Positions 26,520 to 34,295 of a stretch of DNA of 62,055 nt are shown piece by piece. The notes beneath the pieces are model-generated. The model was not told where the DNA came from and did no database searches. It saw only the letters and a program-made list of their open reading frames with translations. The DNA is from Pseudomonas neustonica. GTDB lineage: Bacteria; Pseudomonadota; Gammaproteobacteria; Pseudomonadales; Pseudomonadaceae. The position numbers and the translations under genes were made by a program. The stretch is from contig NZ_RKKU01000026.1 in assembly GCF_003797945.1 (NCBI RefSeq), forward strand, positions 1-62,055, given 5' to 3'. The stretch's first letter is position 1; each line of letters starts with the position of its first letter.

Positions 26520-27338
26520 TTAGTCCCACTCGGGGGCAAAGTCGGGATTGGCAATCCGCTCACCGTCGTCCAGCTCGCGGATGAACTTCAGATCATCGGC
26601 GGTGAGCTGCACGCGGTCGGCCTCCAGATTGCTCTCCAGGTGCAGGCGCTTGGTGGAAGACGGAATCACCGCAATACCCTGCAACATCAGCCAGGCCATG
26701 ACCACCTGCGGTGGCGTGGCGCCGTGTTCTTCGGCAATGCGGTCCAGGGTCTTGTCCTTCATTACCTTGCCGACCGCCAGAGGCATATAGGCGGTCAGGT
26801 GCAGACCCTGTTCGCGCGCGAACTCGACCATCTTGCGGTTTTGCAGGAAGGGATGAATCTCCACCTGGTTGGTGGCGATATTTTCTGGCCCGACCAATTC
26901 AAAGGCTTCGTTCAAATTATCGATAGTGAAGTTGGATACCCCGGTCAGACGCGTCATGCCCTGCTCGCGTGCCTTCATCAGTTCGCCCAGATACTCCTGC
27001 ATGGGCACCTCGCCCTTGGGCGACGGCCAATGGATCAGGGTCAGGTCGACCTGATCGAGCTGCAGTTTGTCGAGGCTTTCACGCAGGCTGGGGATCAGCT
27101 TGTCCTGGGTGAAGTTATCGGTCCAGATCTTGGTGGTGACGAACAGTTCGTCGCGCGCTACGCCGCTGTCGGCGATGGCGCGGCCCACGTCCTGCTCATT
27201 GCCATAAATCTGTGCGGTGTCGATGTGCCGGTAACCCAGCTCCAGTGCGGTGCTCACAGCCTGGTAGGCGTCATCACCCTTGAGGCGGAAAGTACCCACG
27301 CCAATGGGTGGCATGCTGAGGTTGGAAGTCGTGCTCAT
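26520..27338 (-). CDS. Aldo/keto reductase (2,5-diketo-gluconate reductase-like)
   Basis: 272-residue NADPH-dependent AKR. The catalytic tetrad is visible: D40, Y45 (DTAQIYGNE), K70 (VTTKIW) and H103 (LIHWP). ATNQVEIHPFLQ and the C-terminal IPSSTKRLHLESNL cofactor motif are typical; closest in pattern to DkgB/YafB. I chose the start at 27338, since earlier codons in this frame lie in non-coding sequence. Its start overlaps (ATGA) the stop of an MFS-transporter remnant, suggesting it was once second in an operon. Confidence 0.93.
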   Translation of the reverse strand: MSTTSNLSMPPIGVGTFRLKGDDAYQAVSTALELGYRHIDTAQIYGNEQDVGRAIADSGVARDELFVTTKIWTDNFTQDKLIPSLRESLDKLQLDQVDLTLIHWPSPKGEVPMQEYLGELMKAREQGMTRLTGVSNFTIDNLNEAFELVGPENIATNQVEIHPFLQNRKMVEFAREQGLHLTAYMPLAVGKVMKDKTLDRIAEEHGATPPQVVMAWLMLQGIAVIPSSTKRLHLESNLEADRVQLTADDLKFIRELDDGERIANPDFAPEWD

Positions 27339-27493
27339 AATGCGGCCCTCTCGATGGTATTGCTTGTATCTGCGGTGCGCTTGCGGTCCAGGCGCTGACT
27401 GAGCAAAGTCAGTGCAGCGGCGACCATTACGGTCAGCGCGCCAATGCAAGTGGTATGCAAGAGACCGGCGTTGGCCACAATAATTCCGCCAAT
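27335..27493 (-). pseudogene. C-terminal remnant of an MFS transporter
   Basis: The minus strand encodes VANAGLLHTTCIGALTVMVA followed by a last helix and LSQRLDRKR, the typical final helix and cytoplasmic tail of major-facilitator efflux proteins. The frame is closed upstream by a TGA at 27494-27496 and has no start, so only about 50 codons remain. Its stop still overlaps the reductase start by four bases, the arrangement of an intact operon. The 5' part has been deleted; what replaced it is the promoter region of tspO. Confidence 0.65.
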
Positions 27494-27610
27494 TCATATC
27501 CAAGGGTAAATCATCACGTCGATGGAATTTATCAGTACGCAAACGAGTCACTGAATAGTGGACCAAAACTTTGCGCACCTCTGGCGGCTGATCTCAGCCA
27601 AGGATAGACG

Positions 27611-28054
27611 ATGACTTTTTTTATATTTCTACTTGCCTGCGGCGCTGCAGCCACCACGGGTATCATCTTCAAACCGGGCCAATGGTACGAAAACCTCATC
27701 AAGCCTGGATTTACACCGCCCAATTGGCTTTTTCCCGTTGCCTGGACGCTTATTTATATCCTGCTGGCCTGGGTTGGTTACCGACTGGCGGCGATACCGG
27801 GTAGCCAAGTAGTACTGGCGTTGTGGGCTGCGCAAATTGCACTTAACGCGCTCTGGACGCCGGTGTTTTTCGGCGCACATCGTGTGTTTACCGCTATGGT
27901 CATCATTGCCCTGCTCTGGCTGGTCGTCGCGGTGATGGTATTGCTGGCGTTCAAGCTCGACTTTATTAGCGGCCTGCTCTTGCTGCCTTACCTGGCTTGG
28001 CTTTGTGTCGCGGCGGCGCTCAACTTCTTCATCTTGCGCAAGAATCGTTGGTGA
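27611..28054 (+). CDS. tspO: TspO/MBR family tryptophan-rich sensory protein
   Basis: 147-residue membrane protein with five helices. Hallmarks: KPGFTPPNWLFPVAWTLIYILLAWV (residues 31-55), AQIALNALWTPVFF (75-88) and LPYLAWLCVAAALNFFI near the C-terminus. Bacterial TspO proteins bind porphyrins and modulate tetrapyrrole and stress responses. It stands alone, divergent from the AKR/MFS remnant. No clear operator seen. Confidence 0.92.
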   Translation: MTFFIFLLACGAAATTGIIFKPGQWYENLIKPGFTPPNWLFPVAWTLIYILLAWVGYRLAAIPGSQVVLALWAAQIALNALWTPVFFGAHRVFTAMVIIALLWLVVAVMVLLAFKLDFISGLLLLPYLAWLCVAAALNFFILRKNRW

Positions 28055-28400
28055 TGAATGTCGAACCAGCTTGCAAGGCACTATGAGCCGCTAGCCAGCG
28101 GTAGCCTGAGCAGGTAGAGGCATTTAATGGAAAGTGGGCCTGGTTGCCGCGCTTCATTTTACGCGGGTGATCGGGCGCTGTTATTGGATAACATCTGTAT
28201 GCTGGCTGACCAGTTGCACAGATCAGCAGAGGTTGAATTTCAAGCCTTGCCGTCATCATACTCAAACGCGGTGCGCGCGCCGAGAATCTGCACTTGTGTG
28301 ATGTCGGCTTGCCGCTCGTCTGTGACATCGGTTGCCGCTGTCCGATTAACGCCGTACACCACCGCCCCGCTGAGCCCGCCATTGCATCAGGAGAACCCCC
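28055..28400. other. Gene-free interval before the nitronate monooxygenase gene
   Basis: About 345 bases with no ORF of credible composition on either strand; the minus-strand frame over it reads through the start of the next gene and has no family-like sequence. I see no hairpin-plus-T terminator, tRNA or repeat. Confidence 0.5.
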
Positions 28401-29462
28401 ATGCGTCTTGAACAACTGCTCGGTACCCAACTACCCATTATTCAGGCGCCCATGGCTGGCGTGCAGAACAGCGCTTTGACGCTAGCGGTCTGTGGTGCCG
28501 GTGGGCTCGGTTCGCTGCCCTGCGCGATGCTCGGTGCGGAGGCGTTGCAGCAGGAGTTGCGGCTGCTAAGCGAGCAGGCGCAGGGCCCGTGGAATCTTAA
28601 TTTCTTTGCCCACAGCACGCGGCCGGAAGACGCGGTGCGCACGCAACGCTGGCGCACCGCACTCGCGCCCTATTACACCGAGTTGGGGCTGGACATCAAC
28701 ACGGTCCAGCCGGGCGCCGGGCGGCGACCCTTTGATCGCGAGACCCTTGAGCTAATCGCGCCCTTTCGCCCGCCGGTGGTGAGCTTTCACTTTGGCCTGC
28801 CGGACGCGGACGTGGTGGACCGGATCAAGGGCTGGGGCGGCAAGGTGCTGTCGACTGCCACCACGCTGGCGGAGGGCAAATGGTTACAGGCACAGGGCGC
28901 TGACGCGGTGATTGCGCAGGGACTGGAGGCGGGCGGTCATCGCGGGCACTTTCTGTCCACTGACCTGAGCTTGCAGATGGGTACTTTTGCGCTGTTGCCG
29001 CAAATGGTGGCGGCGTTGGATATTCCGGTGATCGCCGCTGGCGGGATTGCCGATGCCAGCGGCGTGGCGGCGGCCATGGCACTGGGCGCCGCTGGGGCGC
29101 AGGTCGGTACGGCTTATCTGCTTTGTCCTGAAGCGACCACTACGGACCTGCATCGCACCGCGCTGAAGAGCAAGCGGGCGCAGCACACGGCGCTGACCAA
29201 CGTCTTTTCTGGCGGCGCAGCGCGCGGCATCGTTAACCGCATCATGCACGAGTTGGGTCCCATGAGTGAGCTGGCTCCGCCCTTTCCACTGGCTGGCAGT
29301 GCCAGTGCACCGCTGCGTAGTGCGGCAGAAAAGGCTGGCAGCAGCGATTTTTCACCGCTCTGGTCAGGCCAGAACAATAGCGGCTGCAAAGCCATACCGG
29401 CAGCTGATCTAACCCGTGAAATGGCGGCTAAAGTGCCGCCAATGGCGTCGATAAAGCAGTAA
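28401..29462 (+). CDS. Nitronate monooxygenase (2-nitropropane dioxygenase family)
   Basis: 353-residue FMN-dependent TIM-barrel enzyme that oxidises alkyl nitronates such as propionate-3-nitronate, a detoxification role. N-terminal QAPMAGVQNSAL; the catalytic histidine is H180 in GLEAGGHRGH; the phosphate-binding segment is PVIAAGGIADASGVAAAMALGAAGAQVGTAYL. CAGGAG precedes the start. Monocistronic as far as can be seen; it converges with the FhuF-like gene, seven bases between stops. Confidence 0.93.
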   Translation: MRLEQLLGTQLPIIQAPMAGVQNSALTLAVCGAGGLGSLPCAMLGAEALQQELRLLSEQAQGPWNLNFFAHSTRPEDAVRTQRWRTALAPYYTELGLDINTVQPGAGRRPFDRETLELIAPFRPPVVSFHFGLPDADVVDRIKGWGGKVLSTATTLAEGKWLQAQGADAVIAQGLEAGGHRGHFLSTDLSLQMGTFALLPQMVAALDIPVIAAGGIADASGVAAAMALGAAGAQVGTAYLLCPEATTTDLHRTALKSKRAQHTALTNVFSGGAARGIVNRIMHELGPMSELAPPFPLAGSASAPLRSAAEKAGSSDFSPLWSGQNNSGCKAIPAADLTREMAAKVPPMASIKQ

Positions 29463-29469
29463 CGTCAGG

Positions 29470-30228
29470 TTAGTCGTTACGCCCGGCCGGGTCGTATCCA
29501 GCGGGCGGCTTATCCAGGTGGGGACAGTTGTCGCATAGCGCTTTGTCGGGCAACAGGTAGCGAATGCAGCAATGCTTGCGCTGTCGATGCAGGGTGCTTT
29601 GCCCCGCCCGTGGTACGTAGCGAACCATGTCGTATAACGGGTTGCGGGTGCCGTCGGGCCGCTGGCGCTCGCTGAGCAATTGCCTGGCCTGGGCAACCGG
29701 CTCGGGAGCAAGCCCCAAGGTACCTATTTCACCCAGAATCCATTCGTAGTAGTGGCCTACGCTGCTCCAGAATACCTTGGGTGCGACTTTGTAGCGGGCT
29801 GCCAGCTCGCGGATCAACACATCCAGATGGCCAGCGAACAGCGTGTCGAAACGCGCAAAACCATCGCTCGGCGGAGACTGCCAAACGCTGCCCTGATGCG
29901 GCAATTGAAAGGCGCTAGGCAGGCCGTCGTCGCCGACAATCACGGCGATCTCATCGAAGCTTACCGGCAAGCGCCAGTTCATCAGCAGGCTGGCAGCCAC
30001 CGTGGGAGCAACCAGCCGCATAAAGTGATACTTGCCCCAGAGCGATACCAGCCCGCGTTGGTCGGCGTTCGCATACTGCGGCGCAAAGCGCTGCAACAAG
30101 TCGCCCAACTGATCACCATTGAGGTACTCGGCCATGCTCAGCGCGGGGCGCGGATCATCGTCCAGCGCCAACCACGCGCCAAGCGGCGCCAAGGGACCTT
30201 TAAACAGCGGCTCGAGTGCAGGAATCAT
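29470..30228 (-). CDS. FhuF-like siderophore-iron reductase
   Basis: 252-residue protein with the C-terminal cysteine signature C220-C221-x10-C232-x2-C235 (RKHCCIRYLLPDKALCDNCP) that holds the 2Fe-2S cluster of FhuF reductases. The N-terminal part (GLVSLWGKYHFMRLVAPTVAASLLMNW) is the family's conserved alpha-helical region. It would reduce ferric hydroxamate in the cytoplasm to release iron. Third in a same-strand set: exporter, receptor, FhuF, with 60 bp to the receptor gene, probably co-transcribed under the Fur box at 32481. Confidence 0.88.
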   Translation of the reverse strand: MIPALEPLFKGPLAPLGAWLALDDDPRPALSMAEYLNGDQLGDLLQRFAPQYANADQRGLVSLWGKYHFMRLVAPTVAASLLMNWRLPVSFDEIAVIVGDDGLPSAFQLPHQGSVWQSPPSDGFARFDTLFAGHLDVLIRELAARYKVAPKVFWSSVGHYYEWILGEIGTLGLAPEPVAQARQLLSERQRPDGTRNPLYDMVRYVPRAGQSTLHRQRKHCCIRYLLPDKALCDNCPHLDKPPAGYDPAGRND

Positions 30229-30288
30229 TAGCTAACTCGGGGTTATTGCGCGGAGGGGAGACGGGCCGACAGGGTCGGCCCGGTGCAC

Positions 30289-32445
30289 TTACCAGCGATA
30301 GGTCAGACTGGCGACGACATTACGACGGTTGCCATACCAGCAGTAGTAGTCGCAGGTGGCGACGTACTCTTTGTCGGCCAGGTTGTTAGCATTCAGTTGC
30401 AGTGTGGTGTTCTGCCAATCGTAGCTGACAACGGCGTCGTACAACGTATAGGACGGGACTTTCAGCGACTCGGTGTTATCGCCATAGCTGGCACCGACGT
30501 AGCGTACACCGGAGCCAAAGCCGAGGCCGTCGAGCGGACCGCCCTGCACGTCATAGTGTGCCCAGAATGAAGCCATGCGATCTGAGACCTGCGAGGGTGT
30601 TTTGCCCTTTTCTGCAGTGGCAGTGCCGGTCTTGGTGGTTTCCGCATCCAGCAGCGTGTAAGAGCCCACCAGGCTCAACTCGCGGGTCAGGTTGGCGTTG
30701 GCTTCCAGTTCAAGGCCGCGTACGCGCACTTCGCCCACTTGCTCGCTAGCGCCGCCTGCCACCGCCTTGCGCACGTTCTCCTGAGTCAGCTGAAAGAGCG
30801 CAGCATTGAAGCTGGCATCCAGACCGGGTGGTTGATACTTCAAGCCCAGCTCGTACTGCTCACCGGATTCCGGTTTATAAGCCTCGCTGGTGACGGTATT
30901 GACGTCGGTCACCGGCTGGAAAAATTGCGAGTAGCTGGCGTAGGGCGTCAGGCCGTTATCGAACAGATAGGCAATGCCGCCGTTCCAGGTGATTTCGTCG
31001 TCTTTGGCTTCGTTGCCGCTACCGGTAGTGCGGTTATCAAACTCGAACTCGGCGCGGTCATGGCGCACGCCGGCCAGAAACACCCAGCGATCATCCAGCT
31101 TGAGTTGGTTCTGCGCATAGACACCGATCTGGTTGACCTTGGTGTGCTTGTCTTCAAGCGCAAAGGGGGTGGTAAAGTCCCGGTTAACCGGGTTGTAAAT
31201 ATTCACCGGAACGGTATCTCGTGGGTAGCCGTCAGGACTGCTGTCGTTGACTTTCAACTGTTGATAATCAGCGCCCAGTAACAGGGTGTTTTCCCAACGC
31301 CCAGACTGCCATTGGCCGGTCACGCGGTTGTCCACAGAGAGATTGTCAGCGTCGCCATTGGCGTAGCTAAGACCGCGCCCCAGTAGACCTGCAGACTCGT
31401 TAACCCAGCCGAGAAAGAACAACTGCCGCAGGTCCATATCGATATGGCCGTAGCGCAAGTTCTGCTGCAGGCTCCAGGTGTCGTTGATGCGGTGCTTGAA
31501 CTCGTAGCCCAGAGTGTATTGCTCGCGCTCGAATCGCTCGTAGCTAGGATCGCCTATGGGGGTATCGGTATCGATCCTGCCATTGGGGTTGTAGGTCAGC
31601 GTTCCGCTGGCTGGTAGAAACTGCAGCATGGGCTCGCCGCTGTCTTTCTGGAAGCTGGTCAGCAGGGTCAGTGAGGTGTCTTCGCTGAAGTTCAGGGTCA
31701 GGGCCGGTGCGATGGCCATACGGTCATTGTCGACGTCGTCTACCTGCGTACCAGACTCACGGACCAGACCAGTTACCCGAAAGAGTACGTTGTCGTTGTC
31801 AGTCAGCGGGCCGCCCACATCAAAGTTGATCTGTTTACGGTTATAGCTGCCGTACTGCAGGCCGACTTCACCAAAGCTGGACTCAGTGGGCCGCTTGCTG
31901 ACCAGGTTGATCACGCCGCCGGGTGGGCTTTGGCCGAACAGGACAGATGATGCGCCGCGCTGCACTTCCACGCGCTGAAGCAGGTAGGGGTCAACCTGCC
32001 AGCTGTAAAAGCCGCTGGAGTAAACGCGGGTGCTGTCCTGGAACAGGCCGAAGTTGGCCTGCTTGAAACCACGAATGATAAACCAGTCCTGCTTGTTGTC
32101 TTCGCCAAAGTAACCGGCCTGTACACCGGGAGTATATTTCAGTGCGTCACTGACACTCAGTACCTGACGGTCTTCCATCTGCTCTTGTGTTACTACCGAA
32201 ATGGAGCGCGGAATTTCTGCCAGAGGAGTATCGGTCTTGCTGCCAATCAAGCTGTCTTTGGCCACATAGCCGGTATCTGGACCCAGTGGTTGGCTGCGCT
32301 GTCCGGTTACGGTCAGGGCGTCCAACTCGACCGGCGCCTCGTTTTCAGCGGCGTGCAGGCTGGTGGCTGTGCAGCCGATCGCCAGCCCGATAGCGAGTGG
32401 TAATGGCTTAAGTAGGCTGCTTAGCGCGATCTGTTGACGAGACAT
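30289..32445 (-). CDS. TonB-dependent ferric-siderophore receptor (FhuA-like)
   Basis: 718-residue outer-membrane receptor. Signal peptide MSRQQIALSSLLKPLPLAIGLAIGCTATSLHA; a TonB-box-like segment (LDALTVTG) follows; plug domain about 65-175 (IPRSISVVTQEQMED, VEVQRGASSVLFGQSPPGGVINLVSKRP); 22-strand barrel to the C-terminal aromatic SLTYRW. No N-terminal STN signalling domain, so no surface-signalling sigma factor is implied. The penultimate loop CDYYCWYGNRRNV, with its cysteine pair, is characteristic of ferrichrome-type receptors. It may feed FhuCDB at 5981-9580. Fur box directly upstream. Confidence 0.93.
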   Translation of the reverse strand: MSRQQIALSSLLKPLPLAIGLAIGCTATSLHAAENEAPVELDALTVTGQRSQPLGPDTGYVAKDSLIGSKTDTPLAEIPRSISVVTQEQMEDRQVLSVSDALKYTPGVQAGYFGEDNKQDWFIIRGFKQANFGLFQDSTRVYSSGFYSWQVDPYLLQRVEVQRGASSVLFGQSPPGGVINLVSKRPTESSFGEVGLQYGSYNRKQINFDVGGPLTDNDNVLFRVTGLVRESGTQVDDVDNDRMAIAPALTLNFSEDTSLTLLTSFQKDSGEPMLQFLPASGTLTYNPNGRIDTDTPIGDPSYERFEREQYTLGYEFKHRINDTWSLQQNLRYGHIDMDLRQLFFLGWVNESAGLLGRGLSYANGDADNLSVDNRVTGQWQSGRWENTLLLGADYQQLKVNDSSPDGYPRDTVPVNIYNPVNRDFTTPFALEDKHTKVNQIGVYAQNQLKLDDRWVFLAGVRHDRAEFEFDNRTTGSGNEAKDDEITWNGGIAYLFDNGLTPYASYSQFFQPVTDVNTVTSEAYKPESGEQYELGLKYQPPGLDASFNAALFQLTQENVRKAVAGGASEQVGEVRVRGLELEANANLTRELSLVGSYTLLDAETTKTGTATAEKGKTPSQVSDRMASFWAHYDVQGGPLDGLGFGSGVRYVGASYGDNTESLKVPSYTLYDAVVSYDWQNTTLQLNANNLADKEYVATCDYYCWYGNRRNVVASLTYRW

Positions 32446-32480
32446 CTGAAACTCCCCAATTGGTAAAAAGGGAGCTAATG

Positions 32481-32499
32481 TAAACCATTATCATTCATA
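32481..32499 (-). promoter_or_regulatory. Fur box upstream of the receptor gene
   Basis: ACCATTATCATTCAT on the plus strand (minus: ATGAATGATAATGGT) is a good match to overlapping GATAAT-type Fur hexamers, 36-54 bp before the receptor start and overlapping the 3' end of the exporter gene. It implies that receptor and FhuF can be transcribed independently of the exporter. Confidence 0.72.
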
Positions 32500-34147
32500 A
32501 TACCAACAGGCTATCTCGGCTGGCTTGTTGCCGTTGCTCTTGGCTCAGCTCATGCAGCTGGCCGCGATCCATACGCAGAATGCGGTCGGCCTGATCAAAA
32601 TAGTGATCATCGTGGGTAATGGCGACCACGGTAATACCGGCGGCTTTGATGGCCGGTAACAGTTCGCGGTAGAACAGCCGACGGAACAGCGGGTCCTGGT
32701 CTGCTGCCCACTCATCCAGCAGCAGGATGTCGCGCTCCTCAAGCAGTCCGAGCAGCAGCGCCAAGCGCTTGCGTTGGCCCTGTGACAGCTTTGTGTCCAA
32801 TAGCTTGCCACCAGCCACCCTGACCTTCTGATCCAGGTGCAGTTGGCGCAGCCAGTGCTGCACTTTCTCCGGGTCGGCCTCTTCGGCGTCAGGGCCCAGC
32901 AGTCGGTTGAACAGGTGAAAGTCAGTGAATACGCTGGCGAACAGTTGGCGATAGGCAACCCAGTGCTCGGCATCAACCGCCTGGTCATCGAGCAGAATGC
33001 GGCCGCTCTCGGGACGGTAGAGCCCGGTCAGCAGGCGTGCCATGGTCGACTTGCCGCTGCCATTGCCGCCGATGACAAAGACCACCTCACCGCGCTGCAG
33101 CGTCAGGTTCAACGGGCCCACATCAAAGCCCTCGCCTTCCTCGGCGGGATAGCGATAGGTCAGCCCGTCCAGCGTCAAGGTCTGCCATTGCGGTTGCAGT
33201 TTTTTCAGTCGTGCAAAGTCCTGCTGGTGCGGCGCCAGCGCCAGCTCTTCCAGCTTTTGCAGTGATACCTGTGCGGTGATCAGGTGCGGCAGCGTGCCCA
33301 CCGCAGAGACCATGGGCGTGCGCAGAAACAGCATGGTCAGCGCATAGGTGGCCGCCACGCTGGCGCTGGCCCAGCCCAGTCCACCCGCGAGGAAAAAGAC
33401 CAAGCCAATCAGCCCCAGCACCATGATATTGGCCCAATTGCCGGACAAACCGTGGAAGGTATCGGCGCGGATAATTTCATCCCGGTAGGCGCGGGCGTTG
33501 TCGTCAAAATCCTCTTGGTAGAGCAGGTGGGCGCGATCCCGATTCAGCGCCAGCTCCTTGCGACCCTCAATGACATCCTGGTAGTTGCCGTACAGACGAT
33601 CTTCGGCATTGCGCATGCGTTGGATATGCCGGTGCACGCGGCGTACCAGTAACCAGCCGATCACAAAGGTAACACCTAGCCACAGCAGGGTGGTGATGAA
33701 CAGCGGCGCCGACAGCCAGGCCAGATAGCTGAAGGCAGCGATGGTTAGCGCCAGCCCGTAGAGCATTTCCGGCATGCCGACAAAGGCGATGGTGATGTTG
33801 CGGATGTCTGCCGACAGGCTGGCCAGAATCCGCGCGCCACCAATCTGCTCCAGCCGCTCGATATCGGTATCCAGTACCCGCTTTACCAGTGACCGTCGCA
33901 GTCGGTAGACGAAGCGATGGGCGAGATAGTGCAGGCAGAGTTGTGCCGCCGTGGCGCACACCAATAACAGCGCCAGTAGGCCGAGAAAACCCAGCAGCGC
34001 CTGCCCCAGGTCGTCATTACCGGCGATCAGCCGATTGTTGACGTAGGCGATGACGGCGACGCTGAGCAGTGCGCTGCTGATGCTCAGCAGCATAATGCCG
34101 AGTAAGGGCAGACGATTATCGCGAAAGAGTAGGCTGAGAAGCTTCAT
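32495..34147 (-). CDS. Cyclic-peptide/siderophore ABC exporter (SyrD/PvdE/YojI-like)
   Basis: 550-residue half-exporter: six transmembrane helices in about residues 12-290, then a nucleotide-binding domain with Walker A GGNGSGKST (360-368), signature LSQGQRKRLALLLGLL and LLLDEWAADQDPLFRRLFY. The DEWAADQDP Walker B/D-loop is the hallmark of the cyclic-peptide-export subfamily that includes PvdE, SyrD and the microcin J25 exporter YojI. It acts as a homodimer in the inner membrane. A Fur-like box lies upstream and a receptor gene downstream, so export of a siderophore or precursor is likely, yet no peptide synthetase or NIS synthetase gene is present in this window. Confidence 0.9.
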   Translation of the reverse strand: MKLLSLLFRDNRLPLLGIMLLSISSALLSVAVIAYVNNRLIAGNDDLGQALLGFLGLLALLLVCATAAQLCLHYLAHRFVYRLRRSLVKRVLDTDIERLEQIGGARILASLSADIRNITIAFVGMPEMLYGLALTIAAFSYLAWLSAPLFITTLLWLGVTFVIGWLLVRRVHRHIQRMRNAEDRLYGNYQDVIEGRKELALNRDRAHLLYQEDFDDNARAYRDEIIRADTFHGLSGNWANIMVLGLIGLVFFLAGGLGWASASVAATYALTMLFLRTPMVSAVGTLPHLITAQVSLQKLEELALAPHQQDFARLKKLQPQWQTLTLDGLTYRYPAEEGEGFDVGPLNLTLQRGEVVFVIGGNGSGKSTMARLLTGLYRPESGRILLDDQAVDAEHWVAYRQLFASVFTDFHLFNRLLGPDAEEADPEKVQHWLRQLHLDQKVRVAGGKLLDTKLSQGQRKRLALLLGLLEERDILLLDEWAADQDPLFRRLFYRELLPAIKAAGITVVAITHDDHYFDQADRILRMDRGQLHELSQEQRQQASRDSLLVL

Positions 34148-34196
34148 GGTATGGATCCGGGCAGAGAAATCTGGCGCCGATTAAACCATATCCATG

Positions 34197-34214
34197 CTGA
34201 GAATGAGATTCGTT
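34197..34214 (-). promoter_or_regulatory. Fur-box-like site upstream of the exporter gene
   Basis: TGAGAATGAGATTCGTTTTG: GAGAATGAGATTC resembles the Fur half-site pair GAGAAT-n-ATTCTC, about 55 bp upstream of the exporter start. Weaker than the receptor site. Confidence 0.5.
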
Positions 34215-34295
34215 TTGTAGATTGGTGGTGTTCTCGGTTACAACGCAGTGGCAGAGCTGCGCCCCGGGGACCTTGGTCGCCGGGGCAGATTGTGG

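Noticed and set aside
28029..28430. 133-codon minus-strand ORF before the nitronate monooxygenase
   Set aside because: Overlaps the start of a well-supported gene on the other strand and has no domain-like pattern.
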